Below the pieces are notes generated by a model. It saw only the letters and a program-made list of their open reading frames with translations, did no database searches and was not told where the DNA came from. Shown one piece after another: positions 57,422 through 64,000 of a stretch of DNA of 64,000 nt (position 1 is its first letter; every line of letters starts with the position of its first letter). A program made the position numbers and the translations under genes. This DNA comes from Nocardiopsis gilva YIM 90087 (lineage in GTDB: Bacteria; Actinomycetota; Actinomycetes; Streptosporangiales; Streptosporangiaceae), in contig NZ_CP022753.1 in the NCBI RefSeq assembly GCF_002263495.1, positions 744,001 through 808,000 on the forward strand, written 5' to 3'.

Positions 57422-57531
57422 TTCGACCCCTGCTCATGTTGCCCGCCGTCGGACCCGCCATCCCGCTCCGGTGGGATCTCCCGCTCGGGCTTGTGACCGT
57501 CGTGGTCAGCGTTGTCCTGGTGCTTCCCCAT
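57418..57531 (-). CDS. Charged 37-residue peptide, candidate imiditide precursor
   Basis: A small gene with AAAGGAG upstream of ATG 57531. The peptide has no Cys and almost no hydrophobic residues. It is rich in Asp, Glu, His, Lys and Arg, with three Asp-Gly pairs (Asp11, Asp24, Asp28; motifs ADHDGHK and RDGGSDGG), the sequence most prone to aspartimide formation. It overlaps the PIMT-like gene. Imiditides are described as charged linear precursors modified by one PIMT-like enzyme, and this arrangement fits. Confidence is limited by its small size. Confidence 0.6.
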   Translation of the reverse strand: MGKHQDNADHDGHKPEREIPPERDGGSDGGQHEQGSK

Positions 57532-57841
57532 GGATGCTCCCGCTCCTTTCGATCGCTGTTGACGTTACGGATCGAGGGAGAGTGAGATCAATGAAATTGC
57601 ACGAGGTTGCATCAGCAGTACGCAATAGGCGCTTTCTTTGCGTGGGGGATAGAATTTCTTCTTGCCTCTGGCTTCACAGTGCTGGTCATGGCTGGTAGGC
57701 GGATATCTAAGTCGCCCCCGCATCTTTGGCGTCCCTGCGGATAACTGTCTTCACATGGTGATGTGCCCTTGACTCCGCGCCGGTTTCCGGGAGAATCTGA
57801 TGCAACAGTTCGCAACCCCCTTGTGGTCGAAGGGATTCGGC
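57532..57841. other. Intergenic region, 310 bp, divergent promoters
   Basis: It separates the leftward peptide/PIMT operon from the rightward regulatory genes. No gene is supported. A moderately AT-rich stretch at 57625-57665 may contain promoter elements, but no clear -35/-10 pair stands out. Confidence 0.4.
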
Positions 57842-58108
57842 ATGGAACTGAAATTCCTTGGCATCTATCCCGACACCCCAGATGACGGCTCCCCTACCAT
57901 CTGGTTGGACAAAGACACAGGCGACCTGGTGATTCAGTCGTACAAGGCAGACGAGGCCACGGTGCGGGAGTGCCAGAGAGTTGGCTCCGTTCCCGGTCAT
58001 TCGACCGATGTTCCCGAGCACGAGACGGTCGTCAGGCTCCCTGCGAACATGCTCCAGTTCATCCCCCGTTCTGAGGGAGAGGTCGGTAGTGGCAACGGCG
58101 GTACGTGA
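57842..58108 (+). CDS. Small conserved-type protein upstream of DUF6879
   Basis: 88 residues, acidic, beginning with the beta-rich MELKFLGIYPDTPDDGSP and WLDKDTGDLVIQSYK. ATG 57842 with AAGGGA six bases upstream was preferred over ATG 57800. The end overlaps the next gene by 20 bp. I recognise no domain by name. In actinomycetes such proteins sit with DUF6879 and XRE genes, as here, suggesting a regulatory or toxin-antitoxin-like module. Confidence 0.75.
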   Translation: MELKFLGIYPDTPDDGSPTIWLDKDTGDLVIQSYKADEATVRECQRVGSVPGHSTDVPEHETVVRLPANMLQFIPRSEGEVGSGNGGT

Positions 58109-58607
58109 GGCGCTGGCCACGGCTCAGCGCTCGGCGGTGCACCTGGAGATGCGCGACAGTTACATGCGTGACGATCCGGCCTTCATCGCGTGGCAGGAAG
58201 GGCACCGAGCTGATCCCGACGACCGCAGTAGCTGGTGGCGCCCCTGGCTGGATGTGGTCGCGGAAGCAACGAGCCGGGGTGTGGCCATGCGGCGCTGCCG
58301 GATCGTGTCCGAACCGGTCAGCGACTACATCCGCTATGAGTACGACGGAACGTTCACCAACGTCGCGGCGGGTGAGCGTGTGCGCTGGCTGCCGAGGCGG
58401 CGGACCCGGGACCTCGCGCTGCCGGGCGTCGACTTCTGGGTGATGGACGAGGCGGTCGTCATCTACAACCACTTCAGTGGCGATGGGCAGTGGTCGGAGC
58501 TCGGTATGGAGGTCGTGCGGGATCCGGCTCTGGTGAAGCTGTGCGGCGCGGCCTTCGAGAGTGCGTGGGAACGCGGCATCGACCACGCGGAGTACCGGCC
58601 CGCCTGA
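58089..58607 (+). CDS. DUF6879-type protein
   Basis: 172 residues, start GTG 58089 inside the previous gene. Aromatic-rich features include HLEMRDSYMRDDPAFIAWQ, RCRIVSEPVSDYIRYEY, LPGVDFWVMDEAVVIYNHF. This matches the actinomycete family often paired with XRE regulators; its biochemical function is not known. The XRE gene follows 27 bp downstream. Confidence 0.8.
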   Translation: MATAVREALATAQRSAVHLEMRDSYMRDDPAFIAWQEGHRADPDDRSSWWRPWLDVVAEATSRGVAMRRCRIVSEPVSDYIRYEYDGTFTNVAAGERVRWLPRRRTRDLALPGVDFWVMDEAVVIYNHFSGDGQWSELGMEVVRDPALVKLCGAAFESAWERGIDHAEYRPA

Positions 58608-58634
58608 CCCCCACTGCTACAGCAGACTGTCATC

Positions 58635-59486
58635 GTGGCTGAATCACCGTCATCCAGCGTGCAACGGGCGAGAAGGGAGCTAGCCGCCCGCCTCCGGGAG
58701 ATCCGGATCGACGCGGGAATGTCCGGACGCGATATTGCTCGGGCGTGTGGCTGGCATCCCTCCAAGTCGTCCCGCATCGAAAACGCGCGAACGCCGCCGT
58801 CGGCCGGCGATATCCGCTCCTGGTGCCGCAGCTGTGGTGCGAAAGACCAGGCGGCCGACCTCATCGAGTTAGCGCGCATGGTGGATGGCATGTTCGTCGA
58901 GTGGCGACGCATGGAGCGGGCCGGCCTGGGTCAAGCCCAGGAAGCGCGACTGCCGCTCTACGAACGTACGAGGCGCTTTCGCTCCTACTCCTCATGGCTC
59001 GTGCCGGGCCTGATACAGACCCGTGGCTACACGTCGGCGGCGCTGCATGCGATTCGGCAGCGGCGCGGCCTCGCGGACGATGTAGAGCAAGCCGTGACGG
59101 CGCGGATGGAGCGTCAGAGGGTTCTCTATGAGGGCGACCGCCGCTTCGCCTTCCTCGTCGAGGAATCAGTCCTGCGCACCGGGGTCGGTGGAACCGAAGT
59201 GATGGCTGGGCAACTTGGGCATCTCATTACCATCAGCTCACTGCCGAACGTCAGCCTCGGCGTCGTCCCGATGAGGCCGGACCGTGATCGCTGGCCTGCC
59301 GAGGGATTCTGGATCTATGACACGGCCCAGGTCAACGTGGAGCTGGTCTCCGGTTACCTGACGATCACGCAGCCCCGCGAGATCTCCCTGTACGCCAAGG
59401 CGTTCGACGAGTTGGCCGCACTCGCGGTCTATGGCCCACAGGCACGCTCTCTGATCACGAGCGCTATCGACATAACCCACTCGTGA
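58635..59486 (+). CDS. XRE regulator with DUF5753 domain (Scr1-like)
   Basis: 283 residues. The N-terminal HTH is ELAARLREIRIDAGMSGRDIA and GWHPSKSSRIENARTPPS. The DUF5753 sensor domain follows (SSWLVPGLIQTRGYT, RRFAFLVEESVLRTGVGG, SLPNVSLGVVPM). Such proteins are described as antitoxin-like regulators in Streptomyces. GTG 58635 completes a three-gene module with the two preceding genes. A strong stem-loop follows. Confidence 0.9.
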   Translation: MAESPSSSVQRARRELAARLREIRIDAGMSGRDIARACGWHPSKSSRIENARTPPSAGDIRSWCRSCGAKDQAADLIELARMVDGMFVEWRRMERAGLGQAQEARLPLYERTRRFRSYSSWLVPGLIQTRGYTSAALHAIRQRRGLADDVEQAVTARMERQRVLYEGDRRFAFLVEESVLRTGVGGTEVMAGQLGHLITISSLPNVSLGVVPMRPDRDRWPAEGFWIYDTAQVNVELVSGYLTITQPREISLYAKAFDELAALAVYGPQARSLITSAIDITHS

Positions 59487-59497
59487 GTGGAGCGTGG

Positions 59498-59543
59498 CCG
59501 TGCCCGGAGGGGGCCTCTTCTGCGGGTTTCCCTCCGGGCACGG
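59498..59543. terminator. Bidirectional stem-loop terminator
   Basis: Perfect 14-bp arms (CCGTGCCCGGAGGG at 59498-59511 and its complement at 59530-59543) with an 18-base loop. It lies between the convergent XRE gene (ending 59486) and the leftward small-gene operon (ending 59639). Confidence 0.8.
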
Positions 59544-59638
59544 ATGGCCGCGTGCTCGTCCCCCTCTGACAAGGCGCGGCCGTGAATACCGTGTGGATCG
59601 CGGGGGCTCGGCGGCCCGCACGGCAGGGTTTCACGTGC

Positions 59639-59878
59639 TCACGCCGCTTGGGGGCGAACGGCGACGGATCTCGATCGGTGTCGGCGTTGGCGCCACCACA
59701 GGTGGGCGGTGATCTCGTCGCGAGTCGCGTAGCGGTGCAGCCCGGTCGCGTCCATGACATAGAAGTGGCCGCTGGTCTCGCCGAACCAGATCACGGTGCC
59801 GGGGTGGTCGGCTTACAGCCGTCCGGGGGTGGCGTGGGTGTCGGCATGCTCGGGGGAGCGGCCCCAGCGTCCAGTCAT
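59639..59878 (-). pseudogene. Small gene interrupted by an in-frame TAA
   Basis: An 80-codon frame starting ATG 59878 (overlapping the stop of a possible 21-codon upstream frame) has a single TAA at 59815-59813. The downstream part is protein-like (VIWFGETSGHFYVMDATG, TRDEITAHLWWRQRRHR) and fits one gene with the upstream part. A CAA-to-TAA change would explain it. I do not know the function; the style is that of actinomycete plasmid- or ICE-type small genes. Confidence 0.5.
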
Positions 59879-59936
59879 GAGATCACCACCAACGAGGCCA
59901 TGCACGCCTGGCTGTGGAGGACGGGAGCTCGGTCGG

Positions 59937-60422
59937 TCATCGCCCCGCCTCGGTTCCGTGCTCCGACGAGACTCCAGCGTGATGGCGCCCGGTGCGAACG
60001 AGTTCAGCGTAGGGGCGCGGCGTGGCCGGTGGAGTGAAGGTGGTCAGAGTGCGATCCAGAGCGGCGAGGTCGGCGCAGGCGAACACCAGGTCGTCATGGA
60101 CGCGGTGTCGCGCACGGTAGGGGAGTTCGTCGCCGTCGTACGTGACCTCCCAGAGGGCCTCGTGGCGCAGCGCGACCTCGCAGAAGTCGGCGTAGGAGGG
60201 GATGCGGGGCGACGGCGCATAGGGACGTGTCCGCGAGGCCCCACCGGGCAGCAGCACTCGGGCCCGAGCCGGTCGCGGCGCCGACAACGAGACGCAGGGC
60301 GCCGCTGTCAGCGCGGCGAGGCGGGCTGCCGCTACGGACCTCGCTCTGGGCTGGGTGAATGACGACGTGAGCTCATGCAGTAGCAGGGTGAACGGGACGA
60401 GGAGAAGGTACAGCAGGCGCAT
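59937..60422 (-). CDS. Small protein with N-terminal membrane segment
   Basis: 161 residues. ATG 60422 has GGAGGG nine bases upstream. The N-terminus MRLLYLLLVPFTLLLHELTS is one hydrophobic helix; the rest is soluble, with YADFCEVALRHEALWEV and HDDLVFACADLAALDR. No known domain. Its stop overlaps the next small frame (GATGA), so it heads a leftward run of tiny genes. It is divergent from the XRE gene at 60626 across a large inverted repeat. Confidence 0.65.
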   Translation of the reverse strand: MRLLYLLLVPFTLLLHELTSSFTQPRARSVAAARLAALTAAPCVSLSAPRPARARVLLPGGASRTRPYAPSPRIPSYADFCEVALRHEALWEVTYDGDELPYRARHRVHDDLVFACADLAALDRTLTTFTPPATPRPYAELVRTGRHHAGVSSEHGTEAGR

Positions 60423-60493
60423 ACGGAATCCCTCCAGGAAGCCAGAGCGGATGGGGGTCGGGAGGACCAACTGCCGCATCCAACATCTTGTAG

Positions 60494-60545
60494 CTTGGAA
60501 ATCAACTCTTCAAGCGATCTCTTCAAGTTGGAGTTGATTTCCAAG
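60494..60545. promoter_or_regulatory. 15-bp inverted repeat with internal TTCAAG repeats, operator candidate
   Basis: Exact arms CTTGGAAATCAACTC (60494-60508) and its complement (60531-60545); the 22-base centre contains two TTCAAG copies 14 bases apart. It lies between the divergent genes starting at 60422 and 60626 and is AT-rich compared with its surroundings, as expected for an XRE operator. Confidence 0.7.
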
Positions 60546-60625
60546 ATCTATGTATATGGATTCCCGAAATGTCTGGGTCTGGTCCGCTGGCTCTACGATC
60601 GAGTCAGCATCATGAGGGGAAGGCG

Positions 60626-61462
60626 ATGACCGACCGCTACAGTCCGACGGTGCGGCGTCGGCGCCTGAGCGCCGAACTGAGCCGCGTCCGTAAGGAGAAG
60701 AACCTGAAGTACGAGGAGATCGCCAGCAGAACAGGCATCCCTCGTTCGACCATCAACAACATCGAGATCGGCAAGAAGCAGAAGCCAACGATCGCGGAGA
60801 TCACAGCGATCCTCGATGCGTGCGAGGTCGACAAGGTTCATGAGCGTGAGGCGATCCTTGACCTCTGCAGACAGAGCCATGTACGGGGGTGGTGGTCCCG
60901 CTTCAGAGACGTACTGCCAGGTCAGTACGTGGGGTTCGAGGCCGAGGCGGCGGCGGTCACCACCTGGCAGCCGCTTCTCGTCCCGGGGCTGCTCCAGGTG
61001 CCTGAGTACGTAGAGACCATGGCACGTGCGACATTGGCCAAGCCATCGGACGTTCAGCGCATGATCAGAGCTCGAGTCGAGCGGCAGCAGCTCCTAGACG
61101 CACCGTGTCCTCTCACGTTGTGTGCTGTCTTCGATGAGGGTGCGCTGCTACGCCTGCGAAAGTACCCCGAAGTACTACGTGCCCAGGTTGAACAGCTGAT
61201 TCGTCGTGCTGAGCTACCTCATGTCAAAATCCAGATGACGAAAGCTGATGACCTGAATCCCGGTCTAAGCGGTCCATTCGTGATCATGGATTTCGAATCA
61301 CCAGTCGACCCGTCGATTGTTTATGTGGAGACTGACACCGACGGCATCTACCTCGAAGAGCAGGAAGACGTGGCTCGCTATCGGCAGATCAGCGATCACC
61401 TTCAGCTTGCAGCATTTCGGCCTAGGGAAACCCTTGACCGACTACGAGAGATGATCGAATAA
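60626..61462 (+). CDS. XRE regulator with DUF5753 domain
   Basis: 278 residues. HTH: LSAELSRVRKEKNLKYEEIA with SRTGIPRSTINNIEIGKK. DUF5753: QPLLVPGLLQVPEYVETMAR, LCAVFDEGALLRL, IVYVETDTDGIYLEEQED. ATG 60626 follows GGGGAAGG. The following DUF397 gene starts right after its stop (TAAATG). XRE-DUF397 pairs are common actinomycete modules related to bldB/whiJ-type control. Confidence 0.92.
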   Translation: MTDRYSPTVRRRRLSAELSRVRKEKNLKYEEIASRTGIPRSTINNIEIGKKQKPTIAEITAILDACEVDKVHEREAILDLCRQSHVRGWWSRFRDVLPGQYVGFEAEAAAVTTWQPLLVPGLLQVPEYVETMARATLAKPSDVQRMIRARVERQQLLDAPCPLTLCAVFDEGALLRLRKYPEVLRAQVEQLIRRAELPHVKIQMTKADDLNPGLSGPFVIMDFESPVDPSIVYVETDTDGIYLEEQEDVARYRQISDHLQLAAFRPRETLDRLREMIE

Positions 61463-61654
61463 ATGAAGTTCTCAAGCTTTGAGTTCCGTAAGAGTTCGTA
61501 CAGCCAGGTCGGCAACAACGACTGCGTTGAGGTAGCCGACGCTCCAGGTGTCTCCGCTATGCGTGACAGTCAACACCCCCACCTTGGGTACTTGGAGTTC
61601 GTCTCCGGTGAGTGGGTTGCCCTGGTTGCGTCAGTAAGACGAGGAGAGATCTGA
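61463..61654 (+). CDS. DUF397 protein
   Basis: 63 residues of the DUF397 family: FRKSSYSQVGNNDCVEVAD, VSAMRDSQHP and the C-terminal FVSGEWVALVASVRRGEI. DUF397 proteins act with the preceding XRE regulator and are discussed as toxin- or anti-regulator-like partners. ATG directly follows the XRE stop. Confidence 0.92.
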   Translation: MKFSSFEFRKSSYSQVGNNDCVEVADAPGVSAMRDSQHPHLGYLEFVSGEWVALVASVRRGEI

Positions 61655-61667
61655 CCTCTCAGGCTCC

Positions 61668-61699
61668 TGGGTGCCTTCGAAGTCGACTGAAGGCACCCA
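61668..61699 (+). terminator. Stem-loop terminator after DUF397
   Basis: Perfect 11-bp arms TGGGTGCCTTC (61668-61678) and its complement (61689-61699), 10-base loop, with further GGCTC/GAGCC pairing outside. It lies 13 bp after the DUF397 stop. Confidence 0.8.
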
Positions 61700-62361
61700 A
61701 GAGCCACACATTCCCGAACATCCTTTGTGTGGCCGTTCGTCTCTCGCGTAAAATTCCGTAATTGCTCGGGGTGGCAGGTGCCGGACTGGAAACATGAGGA
61801 CTGGGAGAGCCGCCGGTCGGGGACTCAGGCTCCACAAGGTCGAATGACAAAGGTGATCTCCAATAAATGACGTGGAAATCCGCCTCAGGGTCATTGGTGT
61901 AGGTGAAGTGAAGGGCACCGGCCGGGCGCCTGGCGACAAGTCCATCTCCCACTGGACCTCCCGTCCTCTCAGCGCCTGCCGAAGGTGAAGGCACCATCGC
62001 AGGCCTGTCCCGAGGTGAAGACGGAGCTCACACCCGCGCGGCCCTTGCGCGTCTCGGGGGTCGAGTTCGCCGATACGGACTCTGGTGCTGTGCAGGTGCG
62101 CGATGGAATCGAACACGAACCAGATGACGTATTGGACGGCGGTAACGCTGGCACGGGCATCCGATTGATGTCGTGCTTGCGCGCCAGGATAGACGGGCGC
62201 AGCGTGCCGCCCGGCGACTGGGTCCTCAGGCCGCTCCCCGTGGACCGGGTCGCCGTACCGCCGCGGCGGATGGGAGTGCACCTACGACATTCCAATTTCT
62301 TCCGCGCAGGTCAAGTCCTGCGAATTGCTGGCGGGACCGTTGTACCGACTTCAGAATTTTC
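61700..62361. other. Unresolved region, possibly decayed gene(s)
   Basis: No full gene can be supported. On the minus strand short protein-like pieces lie in different frames (VQYVIWFVFDSIAHLHS about 62100; GALHFTYTNDPEADFHVIYW about 61890), as expected of a frame-damaged gene. On the plus strand a frame ends in SCELLAGPLYRLQNFLTA at about 62370. I assign no function. Confidence 0.3.
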
Positions 62362-62715
62362 TCACTGCCTAGGCTCTGTTCGCGGCCGACGTGGCCAGCG
62401 AACAACAGCGAGTGTTGCAAAGACATTGGTTGGCAGGGAAAGAACGATTGCTAACGATGTTCTCTGGGAGCGTCGAGCATCACAGACATTATTGACGTGC
62501 GCCTGTTGTCCAGTTTGTCCGTTGTCTGTGTCCCATGATTTGTACCCCATTCTTGGGGGTCCAGAATTAATGGCAGGGTCGCATTTGATATAATTGGGGT
62601 CGACTTTGCTGGCGGTGTATCCGTATATGTGGGATGAGAGAAGGAACGCAATGGCACATGCGCCGATGAGCGCTGCTAGAGCGTGCAACTTATGAAAACT
62701 TCTGTTAATTTTCAT
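62362..62715 (-). CDS. Small low-GC membrane protein
   Basis: 117 residues. The N-terminal LHALAALIGACAIAFLLSS is a membrane helix or signal anchor and TSLAIVLSLPTNVFATLAVV is a second. The loop between them has three residues of note, two Cys (IKCDPA, NVCDAR) that could pair outside the cell. Base composition is lower in GC than the main part of the window. No family is recognised. It lies 91 bp downstream of the partial large gene in the same orientation. Confidence 0.6.
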   Translation of the reverse strand: MKINRSFHKLHALAALIGACAIAFLLSSHIYGYTASKVDPNYIKCDPAINSGPPRMGYKSWDTDNGQTGQQAHVNNVCDARRSQRTSLAIVLSLPTNVFATLAVVRWPRRPRTEPRQ

Positions 62716-62806
62716 CCGGATTCCGGTGGCTATTCGTATTGATGGTGGGCTGTAGTCAATTTAATTGACACTACCACGGGCGCAGTATTGGGTAGAATAT
62801 CCAAAT

Positions 62807-64000
62807 TCAGCTGCTGTTGCCCTTGATGAACTTGTCGTATTCACCTGGCGAGTCTGAGCGATAGATCCCAGTGGCGTTTATGTACTGATCATTGCTGGCC
62901 CTGACGTAGTTGTTTACAGTTGTATCTAGGCCGGCGTCCTTGAGGAGGCTATTTGCTGCGCCTGTGCGGTTGAAGCGTACACCACCCCTGAAATCTTCAG
63001 GAAGAGTTGCGATTTTTCCGCTACTGTCGCTTAGAACATCTTGAGCGGCCTGGGGGTCAATCTCTCCCTTATCCACGGCGTCGTGAATTGCCTGCAGTTG
63101 CGTTTGGAGTTGGAAGTTTATGTTCTTTTGATCCTGAAATGGATCCGAATCGTCGCTATCGGAATCACTGTGATCCAGCCTTTCCGCTTCTGCGTCCTTG
63201 ACTGACTCTTCGAACGGTGCATATTCAGGGTAGTTGTCGTCCCACAGAGTGTCTGTGTAGGCCTTGAGTCCCGTGCTTATGCTGCTTCCGGCAATGGGAA
63301 TATTCCCCACGCTCGCGTCCAAGAACATTTGAGAACCGGTCTTCGCGATTTGCACTTCGCGATCTCTGATATCCTTCTCGGAAGAGAACCGCTCCCAACC
63401 ATCATTTTGAATAGCAGAGTCGTAAAGCCCTCGAAGCGTCCCATTGTGTGCAGCCACGTCCATGTGGTCAACACCATCGTTCAAGTGAGCATCCAACAAA
63501 CCCATCTGCTGTTTGTGGATGTCTGCGTACATGTTCGCTGCGGACTCATCATCACCGACGATAAACTGCATAAACCTCACGCGGTTCATCATCGGAATCT
63601 CCATGTATTCCCCGTTTCGTGCAGTCTTATCATTTTCCTCTCCCGTGACGAAGTCAAAATCACTTACCCCGGGTCGGCTGAAATCATAGATATATGTACT
63701 GAATACATCCCCCATCGATGAGGCAATGTGTGAATTCTTGTCGATAAAACTTCCGGCGGCAGTTATATCTTGAAAAGAATCAACTGAAGTTGTCTGCTCA
63801 ATCAGTCCAAGGGATGAATCGGCAGCCAACTTTCTCTCGGCTTCGTCTTTGGATTGAGCGGATTCCGGAATCCATTCCGTGATTCCAGATACAGATTTTC
63901 CGTCGTCCTTCCAATCGTACGAGTAGAGCCCCTTTAGTGCTTTCGTGGTGTCGTCGTCAGTTAGAGATGAGCTTTCGTATTGCCCGGTGAGAATAAGGTA
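62807..64000 (-). CDS. Partial large Asp/Ser-rich protein, low GC
   Basis: The frame is open to the right edge, so at least 397 C-terminal residues are seen and the start is outside. The sequence is acidic and helical (MYADIHKQQMGLLDAHLNDG, QNDGWERFSSEKDIRDRE) with a Ser/Asp run HSDSDSDDSDP. I do not recognise it with confidence; the style is that of actinomycete WXG/TPR-region or DUF6571-like surface-associated proteins, which are often type VII-linked. GC content is well below the window average, suggesting transfer. Confidence 0.7.
   Translation of the reverse strand, partial: YLILTGQYESSSLTDDDTTKALKGLYSYDWKDDGKSVSGITEWIPESAQSKDEAERKLAADSSLGLIEQTTSVDSFQDITAAGSFIDKNSHIASSMGDVFSTYIYDFSRPGVSDFDFVTGEENDKTARNGEYMEIPMMNRVRFMQFIVGDDESAANMYADIHKQQMGLLDAHLNDGVDHMDVAAHNGTLRGLYDSAIQNDGWERFSSEKDIRDREVQIAKTGSQMFLDASVGNIPIAGSSISTGLKAYTDTLWDDNYPEYAPFEESVKDAEAERLDHSDSDSDDSDPFQDQKNINFQLQTQLQAIHDAVDKGEIDPQAAQDVLSDSSGKIATLPEDFRGGVRFNRTGAANSLLKDAGLDTTVNNYVRASNDQYINATGIYRSDSPGEYDKFIKGNSS

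Noticed and set aside
61985-62593. Plus-strand 202-codon frame
   Set aside because: No ribosome site or protein-like composition, and it crosses the minus-strand membrane protein gene.

Overview
The window is high-GC, densely packed, actinomycete-type DNA. It has GTG starts, many 4-base (ATGA/GTGA) gene overlaps, XRE/DUF397 pairs, FxLD-type lanthipeptide genes and PimB-like glycosyltransferases. The gene mix suggests a filamentous actinomycete, possibly Streptosporangiales/Nocardiopsaceae-like, but I cannot name the organism. I saw no rRNA, tRNA, CRISPR array or transposase. Two stretches (3.68-4.89 kb and about 62.3-64 kb) are clearly poorer in GC than the rest.

Region by region. (1) 1-2.2 kb: a partial gene of unknown function whose promoter region matches that of the lanthipeptide precursor at 38.7 kb, then a methyltransferase gene with several frame breaks. 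(2) 2.4-15.8 kb: a lipid locus with a PimB-like mannosyltransferase, a GT4 glycosyltransferase, a flippase-like membrane protein, an MMPL exporter, an acyl carrier protein, a GNAT-fold acyltransferase resembling bacterial ceramide synthase, a fatty-acyl-AMP ligase, an alpha-oxoamine synthase of the serine palmitoyltransferase type, an AUR1-like PAP2 protein, a luciferase-like monooxygenase and an NAD-dependent reductase resembling CerR. Together they form a candidate actinobacterial (glyco)sphingolipid pathway. (3) 16-21.5 kb: two DHA2-type drug exporters, MarR and ArsR-type regulators and an isochorismatase-fold protein; two ArsR sites share a 17-bp operator. (4) 21.7-28.4 kb: an E1-like (ThiF) plus formyltransferase pair of unknown role, then an assimilatory nitrate reductase with two flavoprotein partners, then an MFS gene remnant. 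(5) 28.9-38.7 kb: a class I FxLD lanthipeptide cluster (fused ABC exporter, LanC, LanB, luciferase-like reductase, 59-residue precursor). LanB carries four in-frame copies of a 35-residue repeat.

(6) 39.1-48.7 kb: a lipase, a TetR regulator, and an eight-gene operon from a GTP cyclohydrolase II homologue through inositol monophosphatase-like, CDP-alcohol phosphotransferase, dehydrogenase, PTPS-like, glycosyltransferase, methyltransferase and flippase-like genes. It faces a creatininase-family amidohydrolase. The cyclohydrolase has His where a Tyr controls deformylation, so it may make the formamidopyrimidine FAPy, with the creatininase-like protein as deformylase. (7) 48.7-55.4 kb: a SnoaL-like protein behind a SoxR-like box, a ParA plus Schlafen/AlbA_2 gene pair, a large membrane protein split at a G8 run, and a beta-propeller lipoprotein. 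(8) 55.5-57.5 kb: a charged 37-residue peptide gene overlapping a RiPP-type PIMT methyltransferase and followed by a second methyltransferase, a candidate imiditide (aspartimide RiPP) mini-cluster. (9) 57.8-64 kb: XRE/DUF6879/DUF397 regulatory genes, a nonsense-interrupted small gene, inverted repeats and a low-GC tail with a partial large protein.
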